Assembly: GCF_000708265.2 (NCBI RefSeq)
Contig: NZ_JCKI01000005.1
Location: 372,001 to 436,000 of the forward strand
Reading direction: 5' to 3'
Origin: Pedobacter sp. R20-19
Lineage (GTDB): Bacteria; Bacteroidota; Bacteroidia; Sphingobacteriales; Sphingobacteriaceae
Length of the DNA stretch: 64,000 bases
Shown here: positions 8,264 through 16,885 of the stretch, piece after piece
Layout: the number at the start of each line of letters is the position of its first letter
Numbering within the stretch: position 1 is the stretch's first letter
The notes under the pieces: model-generated
What the model was told of the DNA's origin: nothing
Databases searched by the model: none
What the model saw: the letters and a program-made list of their open reading frames with translations, nothing else
Translations under genes and position numbers: made by a program

Positions 8264-8306
8264 TCAGGATTTATAGGATTTTAGGAATATTCAGGATCAT
8301 AGTTAA
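8264..8306. repeat. degenerate AGGATTT-type intergenic repeat
   Basis: CAGGATTTATAGGATTTTAGG and the following AGGATCAT resemble 61566-61600 and, inverted, parts of 8995-9066. Low-complexity and non-coding. Confidence 0.35.
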
Positions 8307-8399
8307 AGAAAGTCAGATCCGGTAATTTTTTAATCTATTATTTAAAGAGTATTATATTAGTTATTGTGAAAATTAATAGCAGTAAAAAAATAAATAACA

Positions 8400-8819
8400 T
8401 TATTCATCTAGCAAATCACTACGTTTTTCGTGGCTTGATCTATATTTGTTAATTTTCGGATTGTAAATCTTTTTAAATTGTAAACTTGTAGCGCCAAAAT
8501 TAATCAATAATCCGATATTGAAATGATAAGCGACAACATAATTCTTTGCTTGAACAAGATGAGCAGCTTCCAAATTAAAAAAGGCTTTTAACTCTATAGT
8601 GAGAATATCCTCTATTACAAAATCTGCTCGTCGTTTTCCAACAACCACACCATCATAAAAAATTTCCTGCTCAACTTCTCTTCTAAATCTTATACCAGCT
8701 TTTTCTAATTCAATTGCTAAGCATCTTTGATAAATAACTTCCTGAAAGCCGTTGCCTAAAGCATTATGTACTTTCATAGCGCAACCATTTATTTTATAAG
8801 TTAAATCTTCTATATCCAT
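8400..8819 (-). CDS. GxxExxY family protein
   Basis: 139 aa. The defining motif is GFQEVIY (G-x-x-E-x-x-Y) at about residues 23-29, followed by a PD-(D/E)xK-like core: EIFYDGVVVGKRRADFVIEDILTIELKA with the acidic D...E-x-K arrangement, and INFGATSLQFKKIY near the end. The family (TIGR04256) is widespread and often multicopy in Bacteroidota and cyanobacteria; a nuclease-like fold has been proposed but no activity is established. It is a single gene with no operon partners. About 260 AT-rich bases lie upstream before gcdH, with a degenerate repeat at 8995-9066. Confidence 0.85.
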   Translation of the reverse strand: MDIEDLTYKINGCAMKVHNALGNGFQEVIYQRCLAIELEKAGIRFRREVEQEIFYDGVVVGKRRADFVIEDILTIELKAFFNLEAAHLVQAKNYVVAYHFNIGLLINFGATSLQFKKIYNPKINKYRSSHEKRSDLLDE

Positions 8820-9083
8820 TTTATTAAATTAATGGAATGAAAACTACAACAATAGGGGACGTTGGTATTTACATAATCTTTGTTGTTGCAATATAAGAAG
8901 TAGAATTTTTAGAATAAACTTTAAAAATTGTGGTTGAGAATTATAAATATTTATTTCATTTTATTCAGGCTATTCTCTACTCATCACTTTCACTATATAC
9001 TGATCATGATAATCAAGAAAATCCTTTTTTTTTATTCTGCACCTAGATCCTGCCAATCTTGATAATCACAAAAATACTGCTCT

Positions 9084-10274
9084 TTATTTAAACGCATTCA
9101 ACCCGGTCACATCCATTCCGGTAATTAACAAATGTATATCGTGCGTTCCTTCGTAAGTGACCACCGATTCCAGGTTCATCATGTGCCGCATAATTGAATA
9201 TTCACCAGTAATTCCCATTCCGCCAAGCATTTGACGGGCATTTCTCGCAATATCCAATGCTATTTCTACACTATTTCTTTTTGCCATCGATATTTGTTCA
9301 GCAGTGGCTCGGTTTTCACTTTTCAGCACACCTAAACGCCATACCAGTAATTGACCTTTAGTAATTTCTGTAACCATTTCGGCCAGTTTTTTCTGTTGTA
9401 ATTGAAAACCCCCAATTGGTTTTCCAAACTGAATTCGTTCTTTAGAATACCGAAGTGCAGTATCATAACAATCCATTGCAGCACCTAAAGCACCCCAGGC
9501 AATGCCATAACGGGCTTGGTTTAAGCAACCTAGTGGGCCTTTTAATCCACTAATTTCCGGAAAGACATTTTCTTTTGGAATTTGAACATTATCAAAAACA
9601 AGTTCGCCTGTAGCAGATGCCCTTAAGCTCCACTTGTTGTGTGTTTCGGGTGTAGAAAATCCATCCATCCCACGTTCAACAACCATTCCTCTAATTTTTC
9701 CTGATTCATCTTTTGCCCAAACTACAGCAATATCTGCAAAAGGTGCATTGCTGATCCACATTTTTGCACCGTTTAAAATATAATGAGAACCCGCATCCGC
9801 AATATTAGTTACCATTCCACCTGGATTAGAGCCATGATCGGGTTCCGTTAATCCGAAACAACCCATCATTTCACCACTGGCTAACTTGGGCAGGTATTTT
9901 TTGCGTTGTGCTTCGCTTCCATAAGCATAAATCGGGTACATCACTAAAGATCCTTGAACGGATGCCGTAGAGCGGATTCCTGAATCGCCACGTTCAATTT
10001 CCTGCATCAGGATTCCATACGCTGTATAATCTAAACCCGCTCCACCATATTCTACCGGAATAGTTGGTCCAAAAGCACCAATATCAGCCAAACCTTTTAT
10101 TAAATGCTTTGGAAATTCTGCTTTTTGCGCATAATCTTCAATGATTGGGCTTACCTCTTTCTTTACCCATTCTCTTGCCGTTGCACGAATTAACTTATGC
10201 TCATCTGTTAACAATTCATCCAATAAATAATAGTCGGGAGCCTCGTAAAGGTCTTTTTTTGCTAATATGCTCAT
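9084..10274 (-). CDS. gcdH: acyl-CoA dehydrogenase, glutaryl-CoA dehydrogenase type
   Basis: 396 aa, FAD flavoprotein. Glutaryl-CoA dehydrogenase oxidises and decarboxylates glutaryl-CoA to crotonyl-CoA in lysine/tryptophan breakdown. Diagnostic stretches: IRSTASVQGSLVMYPIYAYG (about residues 96-115), GCFGLTEPDHGSNPGGM (FAD and substrate binding), KMWISNAPFAD, QFGKPIGGFQLQQKKLA, and the C-terminal VTYEGTHDIH with the catalytic base Glu375. The order and these motifs fit GcdH better than short-chain acyl-CoA dehydrogenases. It stands alone, divergent from folB, with about 110 bases between the starts. Substrate specificity remains inferred. Confidence 0.88.
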   Translation of the reverse strand: MSILAKKDLYEAPDYYLLDELLTDEHKLIRATAREWVKKEVSPIIEDYAQKAEFPKHLIKGLADIGAFGPTIPVEYGGAGLDYTAYGILMQEIERGDSGIRSTASVQGSLVMYPIYAYGSEAQRKKYLPKLASGEMMGCFGLTEPDHGSNPGGMVTNIADAGSHYILNGAKMWISNAPFADIAVVWAKDESGKIRGMVVERGMDGFSTPETHNKWSLRASATGELVFDNVQIPKENVFPEISGLKGPLGCLNQARYGIAWGALGAAMDCYDTALRYSKERIQFGKPIGGFQLQQKKLAEMVTEITKGQLLVWRLGVLKSENRATAEQISMAKRNSVEIALDIARNARQMLGGMGITGEYSIMRHMMNLESVVTYEGTHDIHLLITGMDVTGLNAFK

Positions 10275-10386
10275 CGTCGTTTTCTAATCTGGTTAAGAAA
10301 TAGCGTTTATTTCAAAGGTAACAATTTACCACAAGGGGCATGATATTCATGAATAAAAATTTAATTTAGCAGCATACAAAACATTC

Positions 10387-10755
10387 ATGAGTCAATACAA
10401 ACAAACCGTATCTTTAAAAGATGTAAAATGCTTTGCTCTGCATGGCTATTATCCCGAAGAGCAATTAATTGGAAATCATTTTATAATCGATCTGGAGACT
10501 GAATTTATACCTCAGGGCTTTGATGATGAGCTTGCTCAAACAGTGAATTACGAAGATTTGAACGAGATTATCCTGAATGAGATGAAAAATACTCAAAAGC
10601 TTTTGGAAACAGTTTTGAAAAATATCATCTCAAAAGTGATCAATATTTATCCCTTTGTGGACCATGTAAATGTGAATATAAAAAAATTAAACCCTCCAAT
10701 GCCTGGGCAAATCGGGTATTCCTTTGTTCAATTGTCATACACTTCAGCCAAATAG
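10387..10755 (+). CDS. folB: dihydroneopterin aldolase
   Basis: 122 aa, cytoplasmic, normal length for FolB. It cleaves 7,8-dihydroneopterin to 6-hydroxymethyl-dihydropterin and glycolaldehyde in folate synthesis. Seen: VSLKDVKCFALHGYYPEEQLIG, with the pterin-binding Glu-containing loop after HGYY, the VNYEDLNEII segment, and the catalytic Lys in KKLNPPMPGQIG near residue 103. The next gene starts two bases after the stop, so they are probably cotranscribed although the functions differ. Confidence 0.9.
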   Translation: MSQYKQTVSLKDVKCFALHGYYPEEQLIGNHFIIDLETEFIPQGFDDELAQTVNYEDLNEIILNEMKNTQKLLETVLKNIISKVINIYPFVDHVNVNIKKLNPPMPGQIGYSFVQLSYTSAK

Positions 10756-10757
10756 AA

Positions 10758-12173
10758 ATGACCTTTACTAAAATAAATGCAGCAATTTTATCCGAAATCA
10801 AGTTAGCCTTAGGCGATGAAAAAGTATTTACTGATGCTGAAAGTTTAGACCATTACAGTCATGATGAAACAGAAGACTTACGTTATCAACCAGAAGTAGT
10901 AGTGAAGCCAACTTCGCCGGAGGAAATATCAGCTTTGCTTAAAATCTGTAATGCACATCATGTTCCGGTAACGCCACGGGGTGGAGGAACTGGTTTAAGC
11001 GGTGCGGCTTTACCCATTTACGGCGGGGTTTCATTATCTATGGAAAAGTTTAAATCCATCATCAATATTGATACTGAAAACCTGCAGGCAACAGTTGAAC
11101 CAGGAGTAATTACAGAAGATTTTATAAATGCAGTGGCAGTAGAGGGATTGCTTTATCCAGTTGATCCCAGCAGTAAAGGTTCTTGTTTTATTGGTGGAAA
11201 TGTGGCTCATGGTTCAGGTGGTCCAAGAGTGGTTAAATATGGAACCATCCGCGAATACATTTTAAACCTGGAAGTGGTTTTGCCAAATGGAGAAATCATC
11301 TGGACAGGTGCCAATACTTTAAAATATGCTTCTGGCTATAACTTAACCCAATTAATGATTGGATCAGAAGGAACCTTGGGGATCGTAACCAAAATTGTAA
11401 CCAAACTTTTGCCAAAACCAAGTCAGTCCGTTTTAATGATGGGTTCTTTCGGTACCAATGAGGCTGCTTGCGCAGCAGTTTCAGCCATATTTAGAGCCGG
11501 TGTAACGCCATCTGCTGTAGAGTTTATGGAGCGAAAAGGAGTGGAGTGGGTGATTCAATACGACGACATTAAATTTGATTTAAAAGATGATGTAGCTGCT
11601 TTGCTGATGATTGAATTTGATGGCGATGATCTGGATGATATTTTCAAAAATTGTGAAAAAGCCAATATTGTACTTGAGCAACACAATTGCACTGAGGTTT
11701 TATTTGCAGATACGGCACAGCAGAAAGAGGAATTGTGGCGAATGCGTAGAACAATGGCCGAATCTGTAAAATCAAATTCTGTTTATAAGGAAGAAGATAC
11801 GGTAGTTCCTCGTGCAGCTTTGCCCGCATTAATCAACGGAATTAAAGAAATTGGTTCTAAGTATGGCTTCGAAAGTGTTTGTTATGGTCATGCCGGCGAT
11901 GGAAACCTGCACGTGAATATTATTAAAGCTGGAATGAGCGATGAGGATTGGAAAAATAAACTCAAATTCGGTATTATTGAAATTTTTGAATTAACAACTG
12001 CCTTAGGTGGAACACTATCTGGCGAGCATGGGATTGGGTTGGTTCAAAAGGAATTTATGCCAATTAAATATTCTGAAATTCATTTAAACCTAATGAGAGG
12101 CATCAAAAATGTTTTCGATCCCAATGGGATTTTAAATCCTGGCAAGATCATGCCAAACTCTCTAACCCCTTAA
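10758..12173 (+). CDS. FAD-linked oxidoreductase, GlcD / D-lactate dehydrogenase type
   Basis: 471 aa. The N-terminal FAD-binding PCMH domain has VTPRGGGTGLSGAALPIYGG (about residues 74-93), the diphosphate loop; DPSSKGSCFIGGNVAHGSGG and SEGTLGIVTKI follow. The C-terminal domain contains CYGHAGDGNLHVN (metal or substrate site) and SGEHGIGLVQKEFM. This is the layout of glycolate oxidase subunit GlcD and D-2-hydroxyacid dehydrogenases; length and the lack of an adjoining GlcE/GlcF favour a stand-alone D-lactate or D-2-hydroxyacid dehydrogenase. The last residues (SLTP, then TAA) are read from a CCCCTTAAAGGGG repeat that has reached the gene end. Confidence 0.87.
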   Translation: MTFTKINAAILSEIKLALGDEKVFTDAESLDHYSHDETEDLRYQPEVVVKPTSPEEISALLKICNAHHVPVTPRGGGTGLSGAALPIYGGVSLSMEKFKSIINIDTENLQATVEPGVITEDFINAVAVEGLLYPVDPSSKGSCFIGGNVAHGSGGPRVVKYGTIREYILNLEVVLPNGEIIWTGANTLKYASGYNLTQLMIGSEGTLGIVTKIVTKLLPKPSQSVLMMGSFGTNEAACAAVSAIFRAGVTPSAVEFMERKGVEWVIQYDDIKFDLKDDVAALLMIEFDGDDLDDIFKNCEKANIVLEQHNCTEVLFADTAQQKEELWRMRRTMAESVKSNSVYKEEDTVVPRAALPALINGIKEIGSKYGFESVCYGHAGDGNLHVNIIKAGMSDEDWKNKLKFGIIEIFELTTALGGTLSGEHGIGLVQKEFMPIKYSEIHLNLMRGIKNVFDPNGILNPGKIMPNSLTP

Positions 12174-12181
12174 AGGGGGAG
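12159..12181. repeat. CCCC-TTAA-AGGGG repeat at the 3' end of the GlcD-type gene
   Basis: CTCTAACCCCTTAAAGGGGG forms a short hairpin and supplies the stop codon TAA of the preceding gene. A related, inverted copy lies at 12308-12341. This motif type is common in Bacteroidota intergenic DNA. Confidence 0.6.
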
Positions 12182-12307
12182 CGACAGGCAGGTTGGCCAA
12201 GCGAAAGAAAAGTAGAATAAGTCTATTAGGGAGTCAAAAAAGGAGTATACGTGTTAAAAAAAGAAAAAATAGCATTCTCTTTTATACTCTTCGCAGGCCG
12301 GTAGAAA

Positions 12308-12341
12308 GTCAAAAGCCCCCTTCATGGGGTTGGGGGTAGCT
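12308..12341. repeat. second, inverted copy of the CCCC/GGGG repeat
   Basis: Read on the minus strand, CTACCCCCAACCCCATGAAG followed by GGGGGC is the same layout as the copy at 12159-12181. It supplies the last five codons (LPPTP) and the TGA stop of the thioesterase gene. Between the two copies (12182-12307) no gene is seen. Confidence 0.55.
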
Positions 12342-12816
12342 GTTCAAAGCCTAACATTTTCTGTTTTTCAGCCTCAGGTATAGCTGTAGGCCTGCTTGTA
12401 TGGTAATCAACCGCAATACAAACAGTTTTGCCCTTACTGCAAATTATTTCTTCTGTACCTATAATTTTTACAATTTGATATTCTAAATCAAAACTGGTTG
12501 TTCCAATTCTTGAAGTTTTAACATGAACAGCAATTTTATCATTCATTACAATGGGTAAAATATAATCAAGTTCTGCATGAGCAATAACAATCCCTGTTTT
12601 CTTCCAATCCCATTTTACAATTTCTTCCCAATACTTGGTTCGGGCTATTTCAAGGTAAGTGAAATAAACAGAATTATTTACATGACCCATCATATCAAAG
12701 TCTATAAAACGCAAATGAATATTGGTTTTATAGTTGAATTTATCTGAAAAAGATTTTATTTCTGACAATTTGTCTTTCTTGTATATAAAATTTTGCCATA
12801 ATGTCTTAAAAATCAT
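12322..12816 (-). CDS. acyl-CoA thioesterase (4HBT hot-dog fold, YbgC/FadM-like)
   Basis: 164 aa, cytoplasmic. The hot-dog domain begins about residue 30 with NIHLRFIDFDMMGHVNNSVYFTYLEIARTKYWEE; the Asp of the FDMMGHVNN motif is the usual catalytic residue of the 4HBT family. IVIAHAELDYILPIVMNDKIAVHVKTSRIG and the SKGKTVCIAVD strand follow. The enzyme hydrolyses an acyl-CoA thioester; the chain length is not readable. The N-terminal 28 residues are longer than usual for YbgC, and a later start is possible but no clear one exists. The C-terminus LPPTP is encoded by a repeat. Confidence 0.82.
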   Translation of the reverse strand: MIFKTLWQNFIYKKDKLSEIKSFSDKFNYKTNIHLRFIDFDMMGHVNNSVYFTYLEIARTKYWEEIVKWDWKKTGIVIAHAELDYILPIVMNDKIAVHVKTSRIGTTSFDLEYQIVKIIGTEEIICSKGKTVCIAVDYHTSRPTAIPEAEKQKMLGFEQLPPTP

Positions 12817-12884
12817 AAAATTTTGGTTTGGTATATAAGTTGAATATGGGTTAATATCAATTAAAAAAATAAAAAATTAGAGAT

Positions 12885-13319
12885 ATGACACTTGTAAATT
12901 TTAACAACAGAACCCGCAACACAGCTCCTTACTTTAACAATGTTTTTGATTCATTGTTTAGCGACGCTGTAACTAAAAACAAAATGGTTAACCAGTCACC
13001 AAACGTAAATATTTATGAAAATGAAACCGCTTATGTAATTGAGTTGGCTGCGCCTGGATTAAAAAAAGAAGATTTTCAAATCAACTTGAAAAAAGACACA
13101 CTTTCCGTTTGGGCAGAAGTTAAAAAGAACGAAACCCAGACAGCAAAAGATTTTACACGTAAAGAATTTGACTATAGTTCATTTGCAAGATCATTTAATT
13201 TACCAGATTCTGCTGATGGTGATAACATTAACGCCGAATATAAAGATGGTATTTTAAATATCAGTATTGGTAAAAAAGACGATGCCAAATTGAAACACAG
13301 GGAAATTGTAGTGTCGTAA
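12885..13319 (+). CDS. small heat shock protein, Hsp20/alpha-crystallin family
   Basis: 144 aa, cytoplasmic ATP-independent chaperone that holds unfolding proteins. Residues about 1-40 are the variable N-terminal arm. The alpha-crystallin domain follows: NVNIYENETAYVIELAAPGLKKEDFQINLKKDTLSVWAE, then EFDYSSFARSFNLPDSADGDNINAEYKDGILNISIGKK, containing the conserved A-x-x-x-x-G-I-L-x-I-x-x core. Induction by heat is expected, but I see no recognisable heat-shock operator upstream. A strong terminator follows, so it is monocistronic. Confidence 0.92.
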   Translation: MTLVNFNNRTRNTAPYFNNVFDSLFSDAVTKNKMVNQSPNVNIYENETAYVIELAAPGLKKEDFQINLKKDTLSVWAEVKKNETQTAKDFTRKEFDYSSFARSFNLPDSADGDNINAEYKDGILNISIGKKDDAKLKHREIVVS

Positions 13320-13360
13320 TAATAGAAAGATTTCATATATAGTTTAAGTTTAGGTTTTAT

Positions 13361-13395
13361 AAGGTTAGCACTGGATGGTGCTAACCTTATTTTTA
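13361..13395 (+). terminator. rho-independent terminator after the Hsp20 gene
   Basis: AAGGTTAGCAC (13361-13371) pairs with GTGCTAACCTT (13378-13388) around a 6-base loop, followed by ATTTTTAT. Confidence 0.88.
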
Positions 13396-13541
13396 TACGG
13401 CTATTTTGATTATTTTACTACGGAATATATTATTGTCAATTTTTTGAAAATGGCTGTAATAAATTTATCGTAATAGATTGCCAATTGTATTTAGATTCAT
13501 TTTAAGTTTGAATACCCAAATTATACTAACATCATTTTTTG

Positions 13542-13549
13542 TACTTTTG
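13542..13549 (+). promoter_or_regulatory. -7 promoter box touching the start codon (probable leaderless mRNA)
   Basis: TACTTTTG matches TAnnTTTG and ends four bases before the ATG at 13554. No TTG is found at the usual 19-20 base spacing upstream, so only half of the consensus is present. If used, transcription would start at or next to the ATG. Confidence 0.5.
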
Positions 13550-13553
13550 CGCC

Positions 13554-14870
13554 ATGGCAAGAGAAATCCTGGATACCAAACGTAAAGCACTTAAAATAAA
13601 CCTTGATCCCAGAATTTATGGTACGTTTGCCGAGATTGGAGCTGGGCAAGAAGTTTCTCGAAACTTTTTTAATGCTGGTGCTGCTTCCGGAACGGTAGCC
13701 AAAACCATGTCTGCTTATGACATGACTTTTAGTGATGCCATTTACGGAGCAGAATCAAATGGACGTTACGTTTCTCAAAACAGGCTTTTACAAATGCTCG
13801 ACCATGAATTTGGTTTGCTAAATGAGCGGTTATCTGGCGAGAAATATGAAAGTAGAACTTTCTTTGCCTTTGCTGATACGGTAACAACACTTAATTACAA
13901 ACGCACCAATGAGCCACATGGTTGGGTAGGCATTCGGTTCCAAAATGAACCTGGAGGGTTACCAAATGAAATTTTCTTCCATGTTCGCCTGCTGGATACA
14001 GATGTAAATATGCAACAGCGGGTATTGGGTATTATTGGTGTTAATTTGCTTTACGCAGCATTTTATCATTATCAGGATCCTAAGTTGATGGTGGAATCTT
14101 TAGCAGATAACCTCACTATAGGCTCAGTAGAAATTGATTTAATTTCTGTAAAAGGCCCTGCTTTTCCGGGTGTAGATAACATCTTACTTAATCTGTATAT
14201 GATTATGAAAGATTTTTCTGCTGCTGCCATTTTTGATGCCGATGCACATCCCCGTCAGGCAAAGGACTTATTGTATAAGAAAGACATTATGATTTTAAGG
14301 ACCAAATATGGTCAGAAATCATTGCCAAACTTCAGTTTATTCAATAAAGCTACTGATCAATTTAAGCGTACAAATCAAGTTGAAGAAGGAAATCTTGCGG
14401 TGATGATAGAAGTATTACTAACCAATGTATTAACTGATGAGCAGGAAACGCCTGATGATATCGACCTTGAATCTGTAGCTAAGCGTGCTCAGGAGATGTG
14501 CGATACCGGAAATATTGTGATTGTATCTAATTTTACAAGACATAATCGCCTGGCGAAGTACCTGGCCCGATGCAAGCCTAAAAGTGTAGGATTGGCTACG
14601 AACATTAACAACCTGAAATTTGTGTTTAACTCTACCAATTTCAAAGGCGAGAACTATTCGGGTCAGTTGTTGAGCTATGTGAATGATATGTTCAATACAA
14701 ATGTTCGGTTATTTGCATATCCTTATTTAGACAAAAATACTAATGAAGTGGTAACAACAGCTAATATGCCAGTTACGCCAGAAGCAAAACCGCTATTTGA
14801 TTTCCTGCTGATTAATCATTATATCACAGATATTGAGGATTATGCAGAAGATGAGGTGAAAACTGTTTAG
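13554..14870 (+). CDS. conserved protein of unknown function (438 aa)
   Basis: Soluble protein; the ATG at 13554 (MAREILDTKRKALKINLDPR) is preferred over an upstream in-frame ATG because the -7 box sits between them. There is no signal peptide and no membrane helix. Conserved-looking segments are YGTFAEIGAGQEVSRNFFNAGAA near the N-terminus, SAYDMTFSDAIYG, RTNEPHGWVGIRFQ, and IFDADAHPRQAKDLLYKKDI in the middle. I recall close homologues across Bacteroidota that carry conflicting automatic names (including TonB-dependent receptor, which the sequence does not support). I do not recognise a catalytic motif and assign no function. Single gene. Confidence 0.75.
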   Translation: MAREILDTKRKALKINLDPRIYGTFAEIGAGQEVSRNFFNAGAASGTVAKTMSAYDMTFSDAIYGAESNGRYVSQNRLLQMLDHEFGLLNERLSGEKYESRTFFAFADTVTTLNYKRTNEPHGWVGIRFQNEPGGLPNEIFFHVRLLDTDVNMQQRVLGIIGVNLLYAAFYHYQDPKLMVESLADNLTIGSVEIDLISVKGPAFPGVDNILLNLYMIMKDFSAAAIFDADAHPRQAKDLLYKKDIMILRTKYGQKSLPNFSLFNKATDQFKRTNQVEEGNLAVMIEVLLTNVLTDEQETPDDIDLESVAKRAQEMCDTGNIVIVSNFTRHNRLAKYLARCKPKSVGLATNINNLKFVFNSTNFKGENYSGQLLSYVNDMFNTNVRLFAYPYLDKNTNEVVTTANMPVTPEAKPLFDFLLINHYITDIEDYAEDEVKTV

Positions 14871-15019
14871 CATTATTTGTCACCGTAATGGCCTAAGCAG
14901 AGATGATGGTAATGGTTACAATATATTCATTTATTTTGTAGATTAATCTATCTTTTCGGTTTATCTATCTCGACCAAAAACCAGATAAGTTAAATTTAAA
15001 TTGGTATTCCAAATACAAA

Positions 15020-15718
15020 TTATTTAATTAATTTCTCAATCACAGCTTTGTAGCTTTCACTTACAGGTAATTCTTTATCGGCTATAAATACTGCATTTTT
15101 ACGGATAGCCGTTATGTTTTTAACATTTATAATAAACGATTTATGGATCCTTTCAAAATCAGCTGGCAAGGCTTCTTCTATTGCTTTCATGCTTGTTCTC
15201 ACTATTGCAGCTTTCGGACTTGTAGCAGTATGAATCTGAACATAGTCTTTTAATCCTTCAATATAAGTGATTTCTGGAAAGTTAATCTTCACTAGACTAT
15301 ATCCAACATTTACAAAGAAATAATCTTGTTTTGGTAAACTTGGTTGTGTGGCCGATTGCTTTAACTCATATAAATCTTTGGCCTTATTACAAGCCTTCAT
15401 AAAACGATCAAGTGACACTGGTTTCATCAGGTAATCAACTACATCCAGCGCAAAACCATCCAAAGCGTATTGTTTATAAGCAGTTACGATGATGACCATT
15501 GGTTTTTTCACCAGACTTTGGATAAATTGTAACCCTGTAATTCCAGGCATTTGAATGTCTATAAAAATCAGATCAATCGGCTGCTCTTGCATTATTTTGT
15601 TAGCAGCAAAGGCATCGTCACAACTTTCAATTAATTCTAAAAAGGGAATCCGGCTGATGTTATCTGCCAGTAATTGCAAAGCTAAAGGTTCATCATCAAT
15701 GGCTAAACAGCTGATCAT
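15020..15718 (-). CDS. LytTR-type response regulator
   Basis: 232 aa. The receiver domain spans residues 1-120, with the acidic pair in AIDDEP, phospho-acceptor Asp54 in FIDIQMPG, and the later TAYKQYALDGF and YLMKPVS. The LytTR DNA-binding domain spans about 135-232 (VKINFPEITYIEGLKDYVQI, then FERIHKSFIINVKNI). Such regulators bind direct repeats as dimers. Its start overlaps the kinase stop by four bases (ATGA), so the two are translationally coupled, and together they form the 3' end of the tolC-macAB operon, suggesting that they control or sense the efflux pump. Confidence 0.92.
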   Translation of the reverse strand: MISCLAIDDEPLALQLLADNISRIPFLELIESCDDAFAANKIMQEQPIDLIFIDIQMPGITGLQFIQSLVKKPMVIIVTAYKQYALDGFALDVVDYLMKPVSLDRFMKACNKAKDLYELKQSATQPSLPKQDYFFVNVGYSLVKINFPEITYIEGLKDYVQIHTATSPKAAIVRTSMKAIEEALPADFERIHKSFIINVKNITAIRKNAVFIADKELPVSESYKAVIEKLIK

Positions 15719-16782
15719 ATCGTTAATTTTAAAGTTAAGCTTATATTAAACCAGTTGCCGTTTTTATCAATTATAAGTTGATGATTATCGCCATAAATTA
15801 GATTTAACCTTCTGCTTACATTAACCAGGCCAATACCTGAAGCTTCATCTTTAACTTCATTTTCTTCAGGGTTAAATTTATTTCTGACACTGAAAGTTAG
15901 TTTTCCATCTTCTGTTTTCAAATCAACAAAAATCTGAGGATTTTCAATCATTCCGACACCATGTTTGAAAGCATTTTCAATAAAGGGAATCAGCAACATA
16001 GGTTCTATTTCATCAAATTCATTTTCAATTTGAATGCATGTTTCAATATTTACTTTTTTACCAAAGCGTTGTTTCTGCAAATCAACATAAGCTTGTAAAT
16101 ATTCAGTTTCAGTTTTAATAGAGACTTTTTCCTCATCTGTTTCATACAACATATATTGCATTAAGCCAGATAGCTTCATTACCGTTGGTTCTAACTCATT
16201 GCTTTTCAAACGAACCAACGCAACGATGTTATTTAATACGTTAAAAATAAAGTGCGGACTGATTTGTGAACGGAGAAAAGAAAGTTCAGTCTTCATATTT
16301 TCCTGCTCTCGTTGTAAAATTCTTTTTTCTTCACTCATTCTATCCGAGATCATGGTAAAGGCTGTACTTGCTGCAATGGTAAGTAGAAATGTTGGCGTAT
16401 TAAACCAAATTGTTCTACCGATGTTGAAATTCAAATCAGGTAGCAAACTTGTAAACATTACTGCATGAACGGTAATCGCCAATAGCAAACAAGCAAAAAA
16501 AGATAAAGAATATAAAAGATATTTCTTTTTATAGAAAAAGGAGGGGATTAGCACTTTACTGTTGAGGTAAAAAACGGCTATCCAATAAAAGTAACTCAGA
16601 AAATTAAGTCTTAAGAATTGAGTTTCTTCATAATTGGTTAATAATCGGGGAGGGCGACCTCTGTCTATATTCATGATATATGGCAACGTAACTAAAACAG
16701 CCCACACCAGAATATGCAATGTAGCTTTAACCCACTTATTTGAGAAATTGATTGTCATTATCTGCTGTTTTACGCTCTTCAT
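15715..16782 (-). CDS. LytS-family sensor histidine kinase (His_kinase PF06580 type)
   Basis: 355 aa. Four hydrophobic helices occupy roughly residues 20-145 (TLHILVWAVLVTLPYIM, FLSYFYWIAVFYL, LLYSLSFFACLLLAITVHAVMF, FLLTIAASTAFTMI). A coiled-coil linker (SEEKRILQREQENMKTEL) leads to the H-box ISPHFIFNVLNN with His177, the N-box IPFIENAFKHG and the G-box GIGLVNVSRRL. No large periplasmic sensor domain is present, so it probably senses within the membrane. It is coupled by ATGA to the LytTR regulator and lies 104 bases after the MacB-type permease gene. Confidence 0.92.
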   Translation of the reverse strand: MKSVKQQIMTINFSNKWVKATLHILVWAVLVTLPYIMNIDRGRPPRLLTNYEETQFLRLNFLSYFYWIAVFYLNSKVLIPSFFYKKKYLLYSLSFFACLLLAITVHAVMFTSLLPDLNFNIGRTIWFNTPTFLLTIAASTAFTMISDRMSEEKRILQREQENMKTELSFLRSQISPHFIFNVLNNIVALVRLKSNELEPTVMKLSGLMQYMLYETDEEKVSIKTETEYLQAYVDLQKQRFGKKVNIETCIQIENEFDEIEPMLLIPFIENAFKHGVGMIENPQIFVDLKTEDGKLTFSVRNKFNPEENEVKDEASGIGLVNVSRRLNLIYGDNHQLIIDKNGNWFNISLTLKLTI

Positions 16783-16885
16783 CGCTAAGTTATTATTTAT
16801 TATGTTTTATTGATGATGTGCTGAATTTTTCGTGCAAATATTTCTACAGTTATTCAAAAAAATATTGTCCTTTATTAACTTAATA

